The translations under genes and the position numbers were made by a program. From Orobanche coerulescens (lineage: Eukaryota; Streptophyta; Magnoliopsida; Lamiales; Orobanchaceae), in contig CM065814.1 of the NCBI GenBank assembly GCA_033398695.1, positions 108,192,501 to 108,256,500 of the forward strand: a stretch of DNA of 64,000 bases. The letters run 5' to 3'. The notes beneath the pieces are model-generated. The model had not been told where the DNA came from and ran no database searches. It saw only the letters and a program-made list of their open reading frames with translations. Positions 1 through 10,948 of the stretch are shown here, piece by piece; the stretch's first letter is position 1, and each line of letters opens with the position of its first letter.

Positions 1-21
1 GTTCTGGAACTGCTAAGTCAC

Positions 22-332
22 TTACGTACGCTATGCTATAAGCATAACATACGTTATCATCATGTACCTACGTACGTTAAGCCTTCTCATTATGTACGTA
101 AGGGTATTTCAGTTCAGATAGTGAGTCCTGGCCGTCGATAGCGCACGCTATGTGTTAGCCCTAACGTGCGTTAACTGTGCCCATTACGTACGTTAACCCT
201 TGCCATAACGTACGTAATGGTCTTCGTTATTTCGGACAGGAGGTTATGGGCATCGATTACGTACGTATTATGTCGTGCCTTACTTACGTAATATAGATAA
301 CATATGTTATCCTTCATGTATAACGTACGTAA
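22..332. repeat. Array of 12-bp palindromes in G1 U3 (ACGTACGT and GCGCACGC types)
   Basis: About a dozen exact or one-off palindromes lie in 310 bp. Examples are TAACGTACGTAA at 321-332 and near 203, TTACGTACGT around 183 and 258, and TAGCGCACGCTA at about 138-149. Spacing is irregular (15-40 bp), so this is a cluster of sites rather than a head-to-tail satellite. It sits immediately upstream of the TATA box. It is the only array here that mixes the ACGTACGT and GCGCACGC cores. Confidence 0.85.
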
Positions 333-344
333 TGCTGGCGCGGG

Positions 345-352
345 TTTATATA
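345..352 (+). promoter_or_regulatory. TATA box of the G1 LTR
   Basis: TTTATATA lies 13 bp after the last palindrome of the array. It is followed by a pyrimidine-rich leader similar to those of the other LTRs here. Inferred from position and sequence only. Confidence 0.5.
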
Positions 353-1207
353 CCCAGGAGTTGACCGTGTTCGTCATTTCTCACCATTTCTTCATCCCTC
401 CGTGGCTAGGTCGACTTGTGGGTGATTGGAGGGCAATTTTGGAGTCTTGTAACTCCAAGTCTACATCTTCCTTGAGTTCTTGGTGTTGATTAACATCATC
501 AATCCGTGGTCTTCGTCTTCGATTCGAGGTAATAATCTTATAAACCCTTCCTTTATATTTCGTGAATCTTCAAGATTCGAGTTGTTCTTCGTGAATCGTG
601 TTGTTCTATATCATCAATCGGTTGTATTGATTCTATCTCTATAATTTGATTCGTGTCTCTTGTCGTATTTGGGTTCGAGCGATATTCTTGATGTTCTTGG
701 AGAGTATTGAACCCCAAGTGTTTGATCTTTTGATTCTACGAATTCTTGTTGGGAATTTCGAATATTTTCTATCCTCATTGCGATCGACTTCATAGTAATT
801 ATGTTGTTCTTGTGTTTTCAACCTAGTTGGAGGATTCGAGGGTTTCCGGTTGAGCTTTCCTGTTGCTTCGCGTGCTTTGGACTTGAGGCGAGTATCTTGT
901 CTATATTCTTTATACTTTGAGAATGTGATGTGTCGTGAATTTAACGTGGACTTGTTAGTGACGGTATATTTAACCGTAACTTACTTTTAATGAAGATGTG
1001 ATTTTATGAAAGTAATTACGAACGTAAACTTGAGTTTCATGAAGAATGATAATAACCATTTCATGTTATTTTGTGCTTAAGGTGGATACTAGAAATGAGT
1101 AGTTAACCGAGGAATTGTGGAATCGAGTAATACTTGTATTATTAGCTCGTTAGCCTTTTTTCTGAATGATAGTGTGCTGTGAATGTTGTGTCCTTTGTGG
1201 AAGTTAT

Positions 1208-1910
1208 TAGGCCTGGGCAACTAATCCCGAAGGCTCGAGCTCGTCTCGGGCCCGTCTCATCCCGTATCAGGACGAGACGAGACCAAAATTTTAAAACTCA
1301 GAGCCCGTCCCGTCCCGTCCCATTTTAAAAACTTGGGACAGCCGCGAGCCCAAATGTCGAATCCCGATGAGATCCCGTCTTGTCCCGTAAGAATGTCTAG
1401 TTACTAAATTTATTCGACTACCAAGCCCAAAGCAGTCTTATCATCTAACATTTCTAACTTATCTCGTTTACTTCTTCCGGGGAACGAAGCTTCCATAAAC
1501 CATGAAGAACTTGTGCATAGTAGAGATCAGTGAGTATCTGACTATGTTGTAATGTTCTTTATATTTATTACTTCCGGTGAAATAAGAACGCATTCAGAGT
1601 TCTATGAACCATTTCAAGAATTAACAATTGACTCAACGATATTTGATAAATAGATTGGTTTAAAAAAACTTAAATTTCTTGTCATGTAACAAGTCCAAAT
1701 ATTGTATTCATTTCAGAGTCAACATTGGTCAACGAGACCATTTTTCGTCTCGTTCGTGTCTCGATCCCGTCTCGATCCCATTCGGGATCGTAAAGGTCGG
1801 GATCAATTTTTCAAAAGTGCAATCCCGACCCATCTCGTCCCATAATTTTCAAATGGGACAGTATCGGGATTACCTAAAAATGGTCCTGTCCCGTCCCATG
1901 CCCATGTCTA
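1208..1910. mobile_element. Non-autonomous hAT element (MITE), 703 bp
   Basis: An exact 8-bp target duplication GAAGTTAT flanks the element (1200-1207 and 1911-1918). The ends form a short terminal inverted repeat, TAGGCCTGGGCA on the left and TAGACATGGGCA read from the right. Both subterminal regions are rich in CCCGTCCC and GGGACGGG words, the kind of repeated sites hAT transposases bind. No transposase frame is present. It is inserted in the G1 LTR and is therefore younger than that LTR. Confidence 0.9.
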
Positions 1911-2000
1911 GAAGTTATGTTGCGTTAACTTATGTGTTACGTGTTTGCGGTTGTAGTGAATATTGTGCCTTTATTGTTGTTGTGTATCTTAGCGAATTGA

Positions 2001-2371
2001 GATGTTATCCGGGTAGGGACCCATCGAGGCCTCCGACGGCGTGTTACTTGCGAGTACGACCATACGTTACGTTGTGACCATAAGGTTATCAATTCGGGTA
2101 GGTCTGGGGAGGGCTCCGAGAATCGTCACTTGCAAGTGCGATGTCATGATAACTTATGGGCGTGTTTGAATGATGTTATCCAGGTAGGGTTCCGTCGAGG
2201 CCTCCGGAGGCGCATTACTTGCGAGTATGGCCACACATTACGTTGTGACCATAAGGTTATCAATTTGGGTAGTTCTGGAGAGGGCTCCGAGAATCGTTAC
2301 TTGCGAGTACGATGTAAGATAACTTATGGGTGTGTTTGAGTTGTTTACGATGAGTTAATCCGGGTGGGACC
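2001..2371. repeat. Tandem duplication, period about 171 bp, inside G1 LTR
   Basis: The word GATGTTATCC followed by a GGTAGGG block recurs at 2001 and 2172, with long similar stretches after each (dinucleotide changes only). A third, partial copy starts near 2349. Each unit carries a copy of the block TACTTGCGAGTA followed by GTGACCATAAGG. No function is visible. Confidence 0.8.
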
Positions 2372-3153
2372 TTCGAGGCCATGGAGACGACTTGACTGTT
2401 GATTTGATATCTCTGAAACGTGAATGTTTGAATCTTGGATCCCGATTATATTGGTGGATATAGTTTTGGTCTTTGAGGTTTGGGTTGAGAATAAAATTAT
2501 TTATATGATTTTGAAAGAAAACCTTTTTGGAAAGGAAAAATATTCATATTTCATGATTTTACACTGAGACCCCCGAATTCTCTAAATAATCTCTTAAAAT
2601 GATTTCTGGAGGGATTCACATGATCCATTTTAAAGCAAATGATTTTGAAAAGACTAGACTCGGGGATCGTGTTACTACCTTGTCGAAAGGTTATTTTCAT
2701 AACGGTTGTATTCTTGATGTATAATTGTATAGCTTGGTTACTTGCTAGCGAATTTTATGGGTAACCCCTCGTTGGGGGATTTTGTTATGTTTTTTAGGTT
2801 TTCCTATTTGAGAGAGAGCAACCATAGGATCGGCATGGAGGATGATGTAAAGCAGCGATACTAGTCACAGTTGTAGTCGGTTGTCCGTCAGTGATCTGTC
2901 GGTCCGAGTATTTATTTCTAGTTCTTTGTCATCCTTAAGAGGATGGACTTGTGGAGTAAATTGTGATCGAGTTGTATTTTGGTTTATAAGTTGTACTGCT
3001 ATGTTGTATTTTGAGAGACCTAATCGGTCTATGGTTTTATGTTTTAGTCGAATTGACCACATGTGGGTTTGTTTTGTGGTTTCTTGCCTGGTAGATCCTT
3101 ACGGAAAGGATCTACGGCATGTAATGTCCCCAAATGGATTGGGGATGTTACAG

Positions 3154-3513
3154 AAAGTGGATGGCGCATTGACTCAAGTTGGCAGCTACAAGAGAGCTGA
3201 ATGCAAGTGCTGTCATACCTCCCTGGTTGGAGATTTAAGAGGTGGTACTTCTTCTCTTAAGAAGCATTTGGATTGTCATTGTGTAGCTTATTCGGGTAGT
3301 TTGAATTATGAGCACAAGGAGGACGGGAATCAAACTCATATGAGCTCTGATTTGGTTGATGGATTTAAGAGGCTGACTACTAGAGTTTGGTCTCATGAAG
3401 CTTGCATAGATGCTCCTACTAAGATGTAGTAATCGATGAGCTTCCGTTCAGTGCCATTGAAAGGCCCGAATTCAGGCATTTCTGTGATGTTGCAGTTCCT
3501 AGGAAAAAGAAAG
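3154..3513 (+). pseudogene. Broken BED-type zinc finger exon of a hAT-like transposase
   Basis: The translation from 3154 has the shape of a BED finger: a C-x2-C pair (ECKCCH), then a conserved GGTSSLKKHL block ending in H-x3-C/H-type residues (HLDCHC). BED fingers bind DNA at the N terminus of plant hAT transposases. Two adjacent stop codons interrupt it at 3427-3432. In the next frame, from 3430, the reading continues as VIDELPFSAIE, a block typical of the part following the finger in plant hAT proteins, so a one-base frameshift lies near 3427. The similarity ends at 3513, at a good splice donor (AAAG then GTAAGA). No later exon was found before element A at 3801, and none after it. Probably a remnant of an old hAT transposon, left adjacent to the G1 LTR. 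Confidence 0.6.
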
Positions 3514-3800
3514 GTAAGAATATCAACATAATCAAATTAACTGGAGTCACAGAAATTTTTTTGGGTTTTTCGGTTATTTATGAAAATTTTTAACTGTAAA
3601 TTTCGGTTCCGTTTTTTCGATTTTTGGTAAAATTACTTCGGTTCCTAGAAATTCGGTTCCTAGAGAAAAAAGTTAGGAACCGAACCCGGATTACATAACA
3701 AATTTTGAACTTCAGTTCCTCACTTTTTTTTCTTCAAAAAACCGAATTATCCCATCCCTAATTTTCGGACCCCTCTAACTTGGTATTTATAGGTAAAGAC
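3514..3800. other. AT-rich gap with inverted repeats; possible hAT MITE remnant
   Basis: The stretch 3560-3762 contains several TTCGGTTCC words facing GGAACCGAA. It ends with AACCGAATTATCCCATCCCTA, whose reverse complement begins TAGGGATGGGATAA, a form common at hAT MITE ends. No matching left end or target duplication was found, so a truncated MITE is only a suggestion. Confidence 0.3.
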
Positions 3801-4372
3801 TGTAACACCCCAATTCACAAATGGGACATTACACGCCGTAGAACTCCCGTGAGGTCTACCAGGCTAACTCATGACACGTAAACCACAATGATAATCCAAA
3901 AGATGCACTCAAAAGTAAATAGGGCCGTGGCCTCGGCCAAAACATTTCAACAGAGTACGTGAAACATAAAGTAAATATCAATTCATTGCCCACGCAGGGG
4001 ACTTAAACCAAGTTTAGAAGTAAACAGTCTAATTTCAATACTCGACAAATGCAATATCAAAACATAAAAACACAGACTCGAGCCACATCATCATGCCAGC
4101 CCATCCTTTACGTGCATGTCTCGTGCCTGCTCCTCAGCTCTCCCGGTACCTGAAATGCATAAGACGTATTTTCCCCCATTTAAGGGGTTAGCATTCGAAT
4201 AGCTAGTGCAAGTACACCATTACACAACATTATATACATACACGATTCAACGTAAACAAATCGTTAGAGAAATCATTTTGAAAATCAATATTCCGGAATA
4301 TCACATTTACACCAAAACAGTATATCAACAAGTTTTCCACATCACAATTATCCACACTTGGTAACTCGTGAC

Positions 4373-4585
4373 CGTACCCATTAGTATCGGCCCCCAGAGG
4401 TCCCGTCGGACCGTCCCCAGGTGAGAAACCACTTCCGCGGCCGTCCATTAGTATCGGCCCCCAGAGGTCCCGTCGAACCGTCCCCAGGTGGAAGAACATT
4501 AACGCACGCACCCAAGTCCACTTCCGTGGCCGTACCCATTAGTATCGGCCCCCAGAGGCCCCATGCCATCCCCAGGTGGAAGAGT
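4373..4585. repeat. Three-fold repeat (about 65-85 bp units) in A LTR
   Basis: The unit begins with CCATTAGTATCGGCCCCCAG and ends with CCCCAGGTG. It occurs three times at about 4378, 4446 and 4536, and again in the other LTR of A (11521-11730). The LTRs of B carry a diverged three-fold version (38272-38480, 56686-56890), so the unit is older than the split between these families. Confidence 0.85.
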
Positions 4586-5199
4586 GACCATCAAAATCAT
4601 TCAATAACTCGATTTACATCATTCGCATCAAAATCATACGCACATAACGGAATGTAATACATGTACTTGCCTTGGATAACACGACGTGAATAAAATGGCG
4701 AAAGGAAAGGTTTCGGTCCGAACAATCTTCCCAAACCCGTCCCTAAACACAATAATGATATACAACCAATCTCAACAATACGAATACGAAGAAATTCATC
4801 CTAGTTCTACCCGTTGGGACAATTCATCGAACATCAAGAGTGCATAGGGAGTTGAAATCGGTCAACGGTGTAATAACGGGATTTCATCCCATCTAATAAC
4901 AAGGGAACCAAGAATCACGAGTATACTATCGAAATCTAACAACAACATCGGTTAAATCGGATTAAAAGACAAGATCACCACCAAACCCTCCCCAAATTCA
5001 TACTAGGGTTCTAGGAAATTTTACCTTGATTCGAAGCTAAACAATAGATGATTTGGTGTTGTGGTGATGATATGATGCTAAGTTATACTTTCCAACCGGT
5101 GTTTGGATGAAAATCTGACGAACCCTTGCCTTGGAAGTCGCCCCGACGTGAAGAAGAGAAGAGGAATGAGAAAATGACGAAAAAAATGACTCCTGCCAG

Positions 5200-5207
5200 T
5201 TTATAAA
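5200..5207 (-). promoter_or_regulatory. TATA box of A 3' LTR
   Basis: On the minus strand the sequence reads TTTATAAAC. It lies just downstream of the last TTACGGCCGTAA palindrome, and a pyrimidine-rich leader follows. The twin in the other LTR is at about 12345-12353. Confidence 0.55.
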
Positions 5208-5217
5208 CTGACTGGTG

Positions 5218-5530
5218 TTACGGCCGTAACACCTCATCCATACGGCCGTAACTTGTGGATATTACGGCCGTAATTACATGCATTTACGGCCGTAACAAGT
5301 TCTATGGATAGGTCTGGGCAAAACCGACGAAGCTCACTTACGGCCGTATGATCTAAGAGATACGACCGTAACATTTCTTACGGCCGTAATTGGTACATTA
5401 TACGCCCGTAAGTTGCTACTGGAGTCTCATGCAGGAAGAAAAACGAAGCTGGCTTACGGCCGTATGGTGAATGACTTACGGCCGTATCTCTCGAACATTA
5501 CGGCCGTAACATGAGGGCTTACGGCCGTAT
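5218..5530. repeat. Array of TTACGGCCGTAA palindromes in A 3' LTR
   Basis: Twelve sites occur in 313 bp: 5218, 5238, 5259, 5281, 5339, 5360, 5378, 5400, 5456, 5476, 5497 and 5519 (approximate starts). Most keep the full ACGGCCGT core; those near 5360 (ACGACCGT) and 5400 (ACGCCCGT) carry one change. Spacers differ in sequence and length, so selection or repeated gain of the motif is more likely than simple tandem slippage. The array lies directly upstream of the TATA box. Confidence 0.9.
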
Positions 5531-6035
5531 CCTGCTACAGACAGCAATTGTGAGAAAATAAAGCTCAACGATAACCGGATAGAATAGATACTTAACGAGT
5601 ATACGAAGATTTCCTACTGATGGGATGATTACCATAATCGACACGTGGCTCCGACTGTCCGGAGGTCAGGATAAACGAATAACAACCACAATGCCCAATA
5701 TAAATCAGAATTTATAAAAATGACCCCAAACATCCGGAATTCACGATACGACGTCGGATTAACAGTCCGAAACTCACAACATGCTCAGCCCAACCATACG
5801 AACTTATGGAAATGGGAAAATGATGAAATCGAACGAGTTTAACGAGAATCGATTACACATGCGATACAATATAACACAAGATGGAATTACGTAAAAACAT
5901 TATCGAGACTCGCCCAAACGGAGAAACCCAAAGAACAAAATAGATTCAGAATTCCAAAACAGTGCCAAGCGAGTTGTCCGAAACGAAAATACACCAAAAA
6001 TAGAAATTACAAAAATAGAAAATGCGGATATTACA

Positions 6036-6053
6036 TTATCTCCCCCTAAAAAT
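6036..6053 (-). promoter_or_regulatory. Polypurine tract of element A
   Basis: On the minus strand the sequence TTTTTAGGGGGAGATAA abuts the TG start of the 3' LTR. This is the expected place and composition for the plus-strand DNA primer of an LTR retrotransposon. Confidence 0.85.
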
Positions 6054-6070
6054 AAGTTTCGTCCCGAAAC

Positions 6071-8590
6071 TTACAACACGAATAACCCAGGGTATCTCGA
6101 ACTCATACTCTCCTCCGTTTCCCACGTGGCTTCCTCGGATCCATGCCTCGACCACTGCACTTTAACCAAAGGAATGGTTTTATGCCTGAGTTGCTTCACC
6201 CGACGCTCTAAGATCTGAATCGGCCTCTCCTCGAAGGTAATGTCGGGCCCCAACTCGATCTCTCCAAAATCAAGAATATGGATAGGGTCCGGTACGTACT
6301 TCCTAAGCTGGGAAACATGAAATACGTTATGCACGTGGCTCAGGGACGGCGGCAAACCTAACCGATATGCAAGCTCTCCAACTCTCTCTAGAATCTCGAA
6401 CGGTCCAATAAATCTCGGACTAAGTTTACCCTTCCGACCGAAGCGGTAAACTCCCCATGTCGGCGACACCTTAAGCAACACATGGTCTCCTACCTCAAAC
6501 TCCAACGGCCGGCGACGTGTATCGGCATAAGACTTCTGTCGGCTCTGGGCCGTCACCAACCTATCGCGAATCAGAGCAATCTTCTCTCTCGTCTCAACTA
6601 CCATATCAGGCTCGGTACCAATCAGCTCGGACGCATCATCCCAACACAACGGCGATCTGCACCTCCTCCCATACAATGCCTCGAATGGTGCCATTTTGAT
6701 CGAGGCGTGCCAACTATTGTTGTACGTGAACTCGATCAATGGCAAGTGCGACTCCCAATCCTCCTTCCAATCTAAAGCACATGCTCGCAACATATCCTCT
6801 AGCGCCTGTATTGTCCGCTCAGACTGTCCGTCTGTCTGAGGGTGGTAGGATGTACTAAGTCTCAGCTCGGTTCCCAAAGCTCTATGAACGGCCTGCAAAA
6901 AATGTGATATGAATCGGCCATCACGATCCGAAACAATACTCTTAGGGGTCCCATGTAACCTCACGATCTCCGCAATAAACACTCGTGCAAGTCTCTCTGG
7001 CCCCCAAGTGTCCTTAATACTCAGAAAATGAGCTGATTTGGTTAGTCGATCGACAACGACCCAAATCATGTTCATTCCAGTCCGAGTCTTAGGCATACCG
7101 GTAATGAAATCCATAGAAATATCCTCCCATTTCCACTCCGGGATAGGAAGTGGTCGTAAAAGCCCCGCGGGTCGCTGATGCTCAATCTTAACCTGCTGAC
7201 AAGTCAAACACCTCGACACAAACTCGCTAACATCTATCTTCAAATTACTCCACCAGTAGTTGCTCCTCACATCCTTGTACATTTTACTCGTACCAGGATG
7301 TATGGAGTAAGGTGTGGTATGAGCTTCACTCAAGATCTTCTGTCTCAGTTCAACAACACTCGGTACACATAGTCTGCCGCGAAATCTCAAAACTCCATCA
7401 TCGTGAACCACAAATCCAGGGGCTTTCCCCTTCCTCACATCCTCCCTCAACTGTACCAAAAACGGATCATCATACTGCTTTGCCTTGATATCATCAGTCA
7501 AGGACGAAGTGATCTCTAACGCACATAACTGACCTTGAACTCTCTGAACCCAAACCTCGATATTGTGACAGATAAAATCTCGATGGATCCTACTCTGTGG
7601 TGTAAGTACCTCCAACATCTGTAACGCCATCGGCTTCCGGCTCAATGCATCAGCCACTATGTTAGCCTTACCCGGATGGTAAAGTATCTCGAGGTCGTAA
7701 TCTTTAATTAGCTCCAACCACCTACGCTGTCTCATATTCAACTCTTTCTGACTGAAGATATACTTCAAACTCTTATGATCTGTAAAAATCTTACACGACG
7801 ACCCATAGAGATAATGCCTCCAGATCTTTAAGGCGAAAACGACCGCAGCTAACTCCAAATCGTGCATGGGGTAATTCACCTCATAAGGTTTCCACTGGCG
7901 GGACGCATAAGCAATGACCCTATCTCTCTGCATCAAAACACATCCGAGCCCGAGGCCCGAAGAATCACTATATACCACGAAATCTTCATTCCCCTGAGGC
8001 AACGCTAACACGGGTGCGGTAGTTAGTCGTCTCTTCAACTCGTCAAAACTACTATGTCGGTCTGCAGTCCATTCGAATTTCTGAATCTTCTGGAGCAACT
8101 GAGTGAGTGGTCTAGCGATCTTAGAAAACCCCTCAACAAATCTACGGTAATAACCGGCGAGACCCAGAAAACTCCTTACCTCCTTCACATTCTTAGGCGG
8201 CTCCCAAGCCATCACCGCCTCTATCTTCTGTGGATCTACCCGAACTCCCTCTGCTGAAATCACATGCCCGAGGAACATCACTTCCTCGAGCCAAAACTCG
8301 CACTTAGAGAACTTCGCATACAACTGCTCAGCTCTCAAAATGTCTAATACAATCCGGAGATGTAAGGCGTGCTCCTCCCGACTCCGTGAATAGATAAGAA
8401 TGTCATCGATAAAGACGACTACGAATTTGTCCAGATACTCAATAAAAACTTTGTTCGTCAACCGCATGAACACTGCTGGGGCATTAGTTAGCCCGAAAGG
8501 CATAACCACAAACTCATAATGGCCATATCTCGTCCGAAAGGCAGCTTTCGGTATATCGCTGTCCCGAATCCTCAACTGGTAGTAGCCTGA
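6071..8590 (-). CDS. Element A pol, second part: RT, RNase H, integrase, chromodomain-like tail
   Basis: Reading starts directly after an in-frame stop (8591-8593) and stays open for about 834 codons. The reverse transcriptase part shows [12 protein letters not shown] near residue 26 and the catalytic FIDD at 55-58. RNase H follows (SDSSGLGLG near 205, [10 protein letters not shown] near 265). The integrase has an HHCC finger ([10 protein letters not shown] through CLTCQQ), then the catalytic triad in [14 protein letters not shown] and [13 protein letters not shown]. The last 50 residues ([21 protein letters not shown]) resemble the degenerate chromodomain of Tekay-type chromoviruses, thought to steer integration. 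In an active copy this would be one polyprotein with the upstream frame. The start shown is simply the first codon after the stop. Confidence 0.9.
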   Translation of the reverse strand, partial: SGYYQLRIRDSDIPKAAFRTRYGHYEFVVMPFGLTNAPAVFMRLTNKVFIEYLDKFVVVFIDDILIYSRSREEHALHLRIVLDILRAEQLYAKFSKCEFWLEEVMFLGHVISAEGVRVDPQKIEAVMAWEPPKNVKEVRSFLGLAGYYRRFVEGFSKIARPLTQLLQKIQKFEWTADRHSSFDELKRRLTTAPVLALPQGNEDFVVYSDSSGLGLGCVLMQRDRVIAYASRQWKPYEVNYPMHDLELAAVVFALKIWRHYLYGSSCKIFTDHKSLKYIFSQKELNMRQRRWLELIKDYDLEILYHPGKANIVADALSRKPMALQMLEVLTPQSRIHRDFICHNIEVWVQRVQGQLCALEITSSLTDDIKAKQYDDPFLVQLREDVRKGKAPGFVVHDDGVLRFRGRLCVPSVVELRQKILSEAHTTPYSIHPGTSKMYKDVRSNYWWSNLKIDVSEFVSRCLTCQQVKIEHQRPAGLLRPLPIPEWKWEDISMDFITGMPKTRTGMNMIWVVVDRLTKSAHFLSIKDTWGPERLARVFIAEIVRLHGTPKSIVSDRDGRFISHFLQAVHRALGTELRLSTSYHPQTDGQSERTIQALEDMLRACALDWKEDWESHLPLIEFTYNNSWHASIKMAPFEALYGRRCRSPLCWDDASELIGTEPDMVVETREKIALIRDRLVTAQSRQKSYADTRRRPLEFEVGDHVLLKVSPTWGVYRFGRKGKLSPRFIGPFEILERVGELAYRLGLPPSLSHVHNVFHVSQLRKYVPDPIHILDFGEIELGPDITFEERPIQILERRVKQLRHKTIPLVKVQWSRHGSEEATWETEESMSSRYPGLFVL

Positions 8591-10691
8591 TCACAAGTCA
8601 ATCTTCGAAAAGACTGTCGCCCCCTGAAGCTGATCAAACAAGTTGTCAATCCGGGGCAAAGGGTATTTATTTTTGATGGTCAACTTGTTTAATTCTCGAT
8701 AATCGATGCATAAACGAAGCGATCCATCCTTCTTCTTAACAAAAAGTACAGGCGCACACCAAGGCGATGCGCTCGGTCGAATATACCCTTTATCTAACAA
8801 CTCTCCCAATTGATTCTTCAATTCTAGCATCTCCGATGGTGCCATACGGTACGGTGCTCGAGAAATAGGGGCCGCATTCGGCTCAAGATCAATAGGAAAC
8901 TCCACCTCTCGATGTGGTGGTAATCCCGGCAAGTCATCCGGAAATACATCGGGATACTCACTAACAACTGGAATCGAAGATATGTCAACCCCACCATCTT
9001 CCGCCTGCAGAGCGAAACACCAGTAGCTGACACAACCCTGGTTCAGAAGTTTCATCGCCTTCAAGGCGCTAATCACACTCCCCGATCTACCCGGCTTACA
9101 GCCGACGAGAGTATGCTCGGTGCCGTCCTCGGCAACTATCGAGATGGTACGAGTCCGATAGTTCATGATAGCACCGTGACGATCCAACCAATCGTCCCCG
9201 AGGATCAAATCCTCACCCTTAAGGTCTATAACAATGAGATTCGAGGGCCAATCCCGGCTCCCGATCCTCACTGGGCAATCCCTAACTTCCCGGTCCCCAA
9301 CCATACGATCCCCGCTGGGTGTACCCACTACAAACGGCTCACACTCAAACAAGCAGTCAAAACCAATACGACTCACACAATCCGAAGCAATAAAGGAATG
9401 GGTAGCACCCGAATCAAAAAGCACTGAAACTGGATGAGTAAGGATCTGAGTGGTACCTGATGCCACTGGAACGTCTGTCTCCTCTGTACGCCTCATCTGA
9501 TACAATCGGGGGTGAACTGAACCCGAACTCGACGCTGTACGGCGATCCGGCTGACCCCGACCCCTACCACGGCCCGAACTCTGCGGAACATGAGTAGCTG
9601 GAGTGCTGTGATCCCTCTGATCGGCGGTGGTGGTCGGAACTCTAGCGGCCCTGGTGGCCCTCTCACAATGAGCTGCCCGATGCCCGGTCTGTCCACAAGT
9701 AAAGCAAGTAACTAACGGAAATGGGCAATCCTTCATAACGTGCTCGGGCTGACTGCAATTAAAACAAACTCTCCCGCCAGGTGCCACAGACTGGACCGAA
9801 CGGTTACCCTGAGATCCACCGGCCTGATGAAACAGCCTCCTCCCAGGTATAGGAGCAGAACGAGACCTCGAAAACTGACCACCTTTACCGGCCGAGAACC
9901 CGCCAGTAGTCTTCTGCTTCTTAGCTTCCGAAACCGACTCTGATTCCGGGACAGCCATCTCGATCGCCAGAGCGCGATCCTGGTATTCCTTCAAAGTGGC
10001 ACACATGAGCGGTGCCATACTCTGCCTGATATGCGGCTTCATGCGCATATTGAAGTAACGGATTTTATCAGCCTCCGTCCTCACCTGATCTTTCACAAAA
10101 CCCAACTGCTGATTGTAAGAAATAATGGCCTGAGAAATCGGCACATCCTGGGGTGTGGCAGTGAAGAACTCCACAATTCTGCATTCTTTGACTGGCGGCG
10201 GACAATATTCTGCTTCCATAGCAGCCCTGAACTCCTCCCAAGTGGCCCGACGGTCTCTGGGCGCAACGGCCTCCCACCATTCCGCAGCTTCCTTATCCAG
10301 GAGGTACTGGGCAATATGTACCCTCCTGTCTTCAGGACAAGCTATGGCATCGAAGGTCCTGGACAACTGAAAGAGCCAATTCTCCCAACCGAGGGAGTCA
10401 GAAGATCCGGAGAAACAAGGAGGGTGCATCTTAGTCACCGTCTGAAGCCACTTACTAGCTTCCTCTTCAGGTGTCGGGGCGGATTCTCGCGTCCACCCCG
10501 AGCTATTCGAGCAAGCCGGGCTACTAATCGCCAAGTACGGCAGTAGCCCCGGCGTCGGCATTATTACCCGACGGCACTGAGTGAGAGGCTGAGTCTGTAG
10601 AGGACTGAGAAAGTGAGCCCTCTTCATTATCAGCACCCCGACCACGGCCTCGGCCGCGTCCCCTAGCTGGTCTACCACGACCTCTCAACAT
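8591..10691 (-). CDS. Element A gag-protease-RT N terminus (interrupted)
   Basis: The likely start is the ATG at 10689-10691, giving a basic MLRGRG leader with RGRGRG repeats like those of the gags of B and C. A frameshift between about 10560 and 10520 moves it into the long open frame, 695 codons from 10678 down. In that frame the gag core (ASKWLQ to AEWWEAV) spans about residues 74-138. Two CCHC zinc knuckles (C305-C318 and C325-C338) bind genomic RNA. The aspartic protease has DSGA at 422-425. The reverse transcriptase begins near 590, and the frame ends in FSKIDL at a TGA stop (8591-8593). That stop sits where the family usually has Arg, so a CGA to TGA transition at a CpG is the simplest cause. 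The stop cuts RT just before its catalytic region. Confidence 0.88.
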
Positions 10692-10931
10692 ACTAAAGAA
10701 AATACGAAAGGAATAAGATCAGAAAGATTCACAATCTACAAGGTTGGTATCATAATTCTCAATTCCGAACAACGCAAGAAAACGAATACAGAGATATAAG
10801 AGTTCGAGGAGACTTACAGCCACGGGTCGCATGAAAAGACGGTAGCACGATGATATTAGGCTCAATGACTGACTCTAACGACACAACTGACAGACCCAAA
10901 ATTAACCTACAGCCTAGGCATTCAAAACCTA

Positions 10932-10944
10932 GGCTCTGATACCA
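10932..10944 (-). promoter_or_regulatory. Primer binding site of element A (initiator tRNA-Met)
   Basis: On the minus strand TGGTATCAGAGCC starts 4 bases after the 5' LTR. This is an exact match to the complement of the plant initiator tRNA-Met 3' end. Confidence 0.93.
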
Positions 10945-10948
10945 TAAA

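Larger units (their letters stand above)
1..3152 (+). mobile_element. Partial gypsy-type LTR (family G1), solo or truncated by window edge
   Basis: No coding region is supported. The stretch has the layout of a plus-strand plant LTR: a palindrome array (22-332), a TATA box (345-352), a leader, a long U5-like part, and a terminal inverted repeat from TGTAATGTCCCC (about 3119) to GGGGATGTTACA (ending 3152). The same hairpin-like terminus ends the LTRs of elements A, B and C in this window. After 3152 there is no primer binding site, so it is either a solo LTR or the 3' LTR of an element lying upstream of the window. It is interrupted by a hAT MITE at 1208-1910 and contains a tandem duplication at 2001-2371. 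The superfamily is inferred from the terminus and length; no pol is visible. Confidence 0.65.
3801..6035 (-). repeat. 3' LTR of element A (2235 bp)
   Basis: It pairs with 10949-13180 over its whole length with only scattered changes. Read on the minus strand it runs TGTAATATCC to GGGGTGTTACA. U3 holds the palindrome array at 5218-5530, then the TATA box. The U5 end carries an imperfect hairpin from TGTAATGTCCC to the terminal TGTTACA. A GC-rich block at about 4373-4575 repeats the unit TTAGTATCGGCCCCCAGAGG three times. Confidence 0.95.

Noticed and set aside
22..332. Clustered palindromes as a CRISPR array or satellite
   Set aside because: Spacing is irregular, units are only 12 bp, and the context is a plant LTR promoter.
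1679..2339. Open frames in the G1 LTR and hAT MITE
   Set aside because: They cross the MITE boundary and the tandem duplication, have no motif, and are expected by chance in CpG-rich noncoding DNA.
2881..3153. 5' part of the open frame that continues into the BED finger
   Set aside because: It lies within the G1 LTR terminus and reads through its terminal hairpin; only the part after 3153 resembles a protein.
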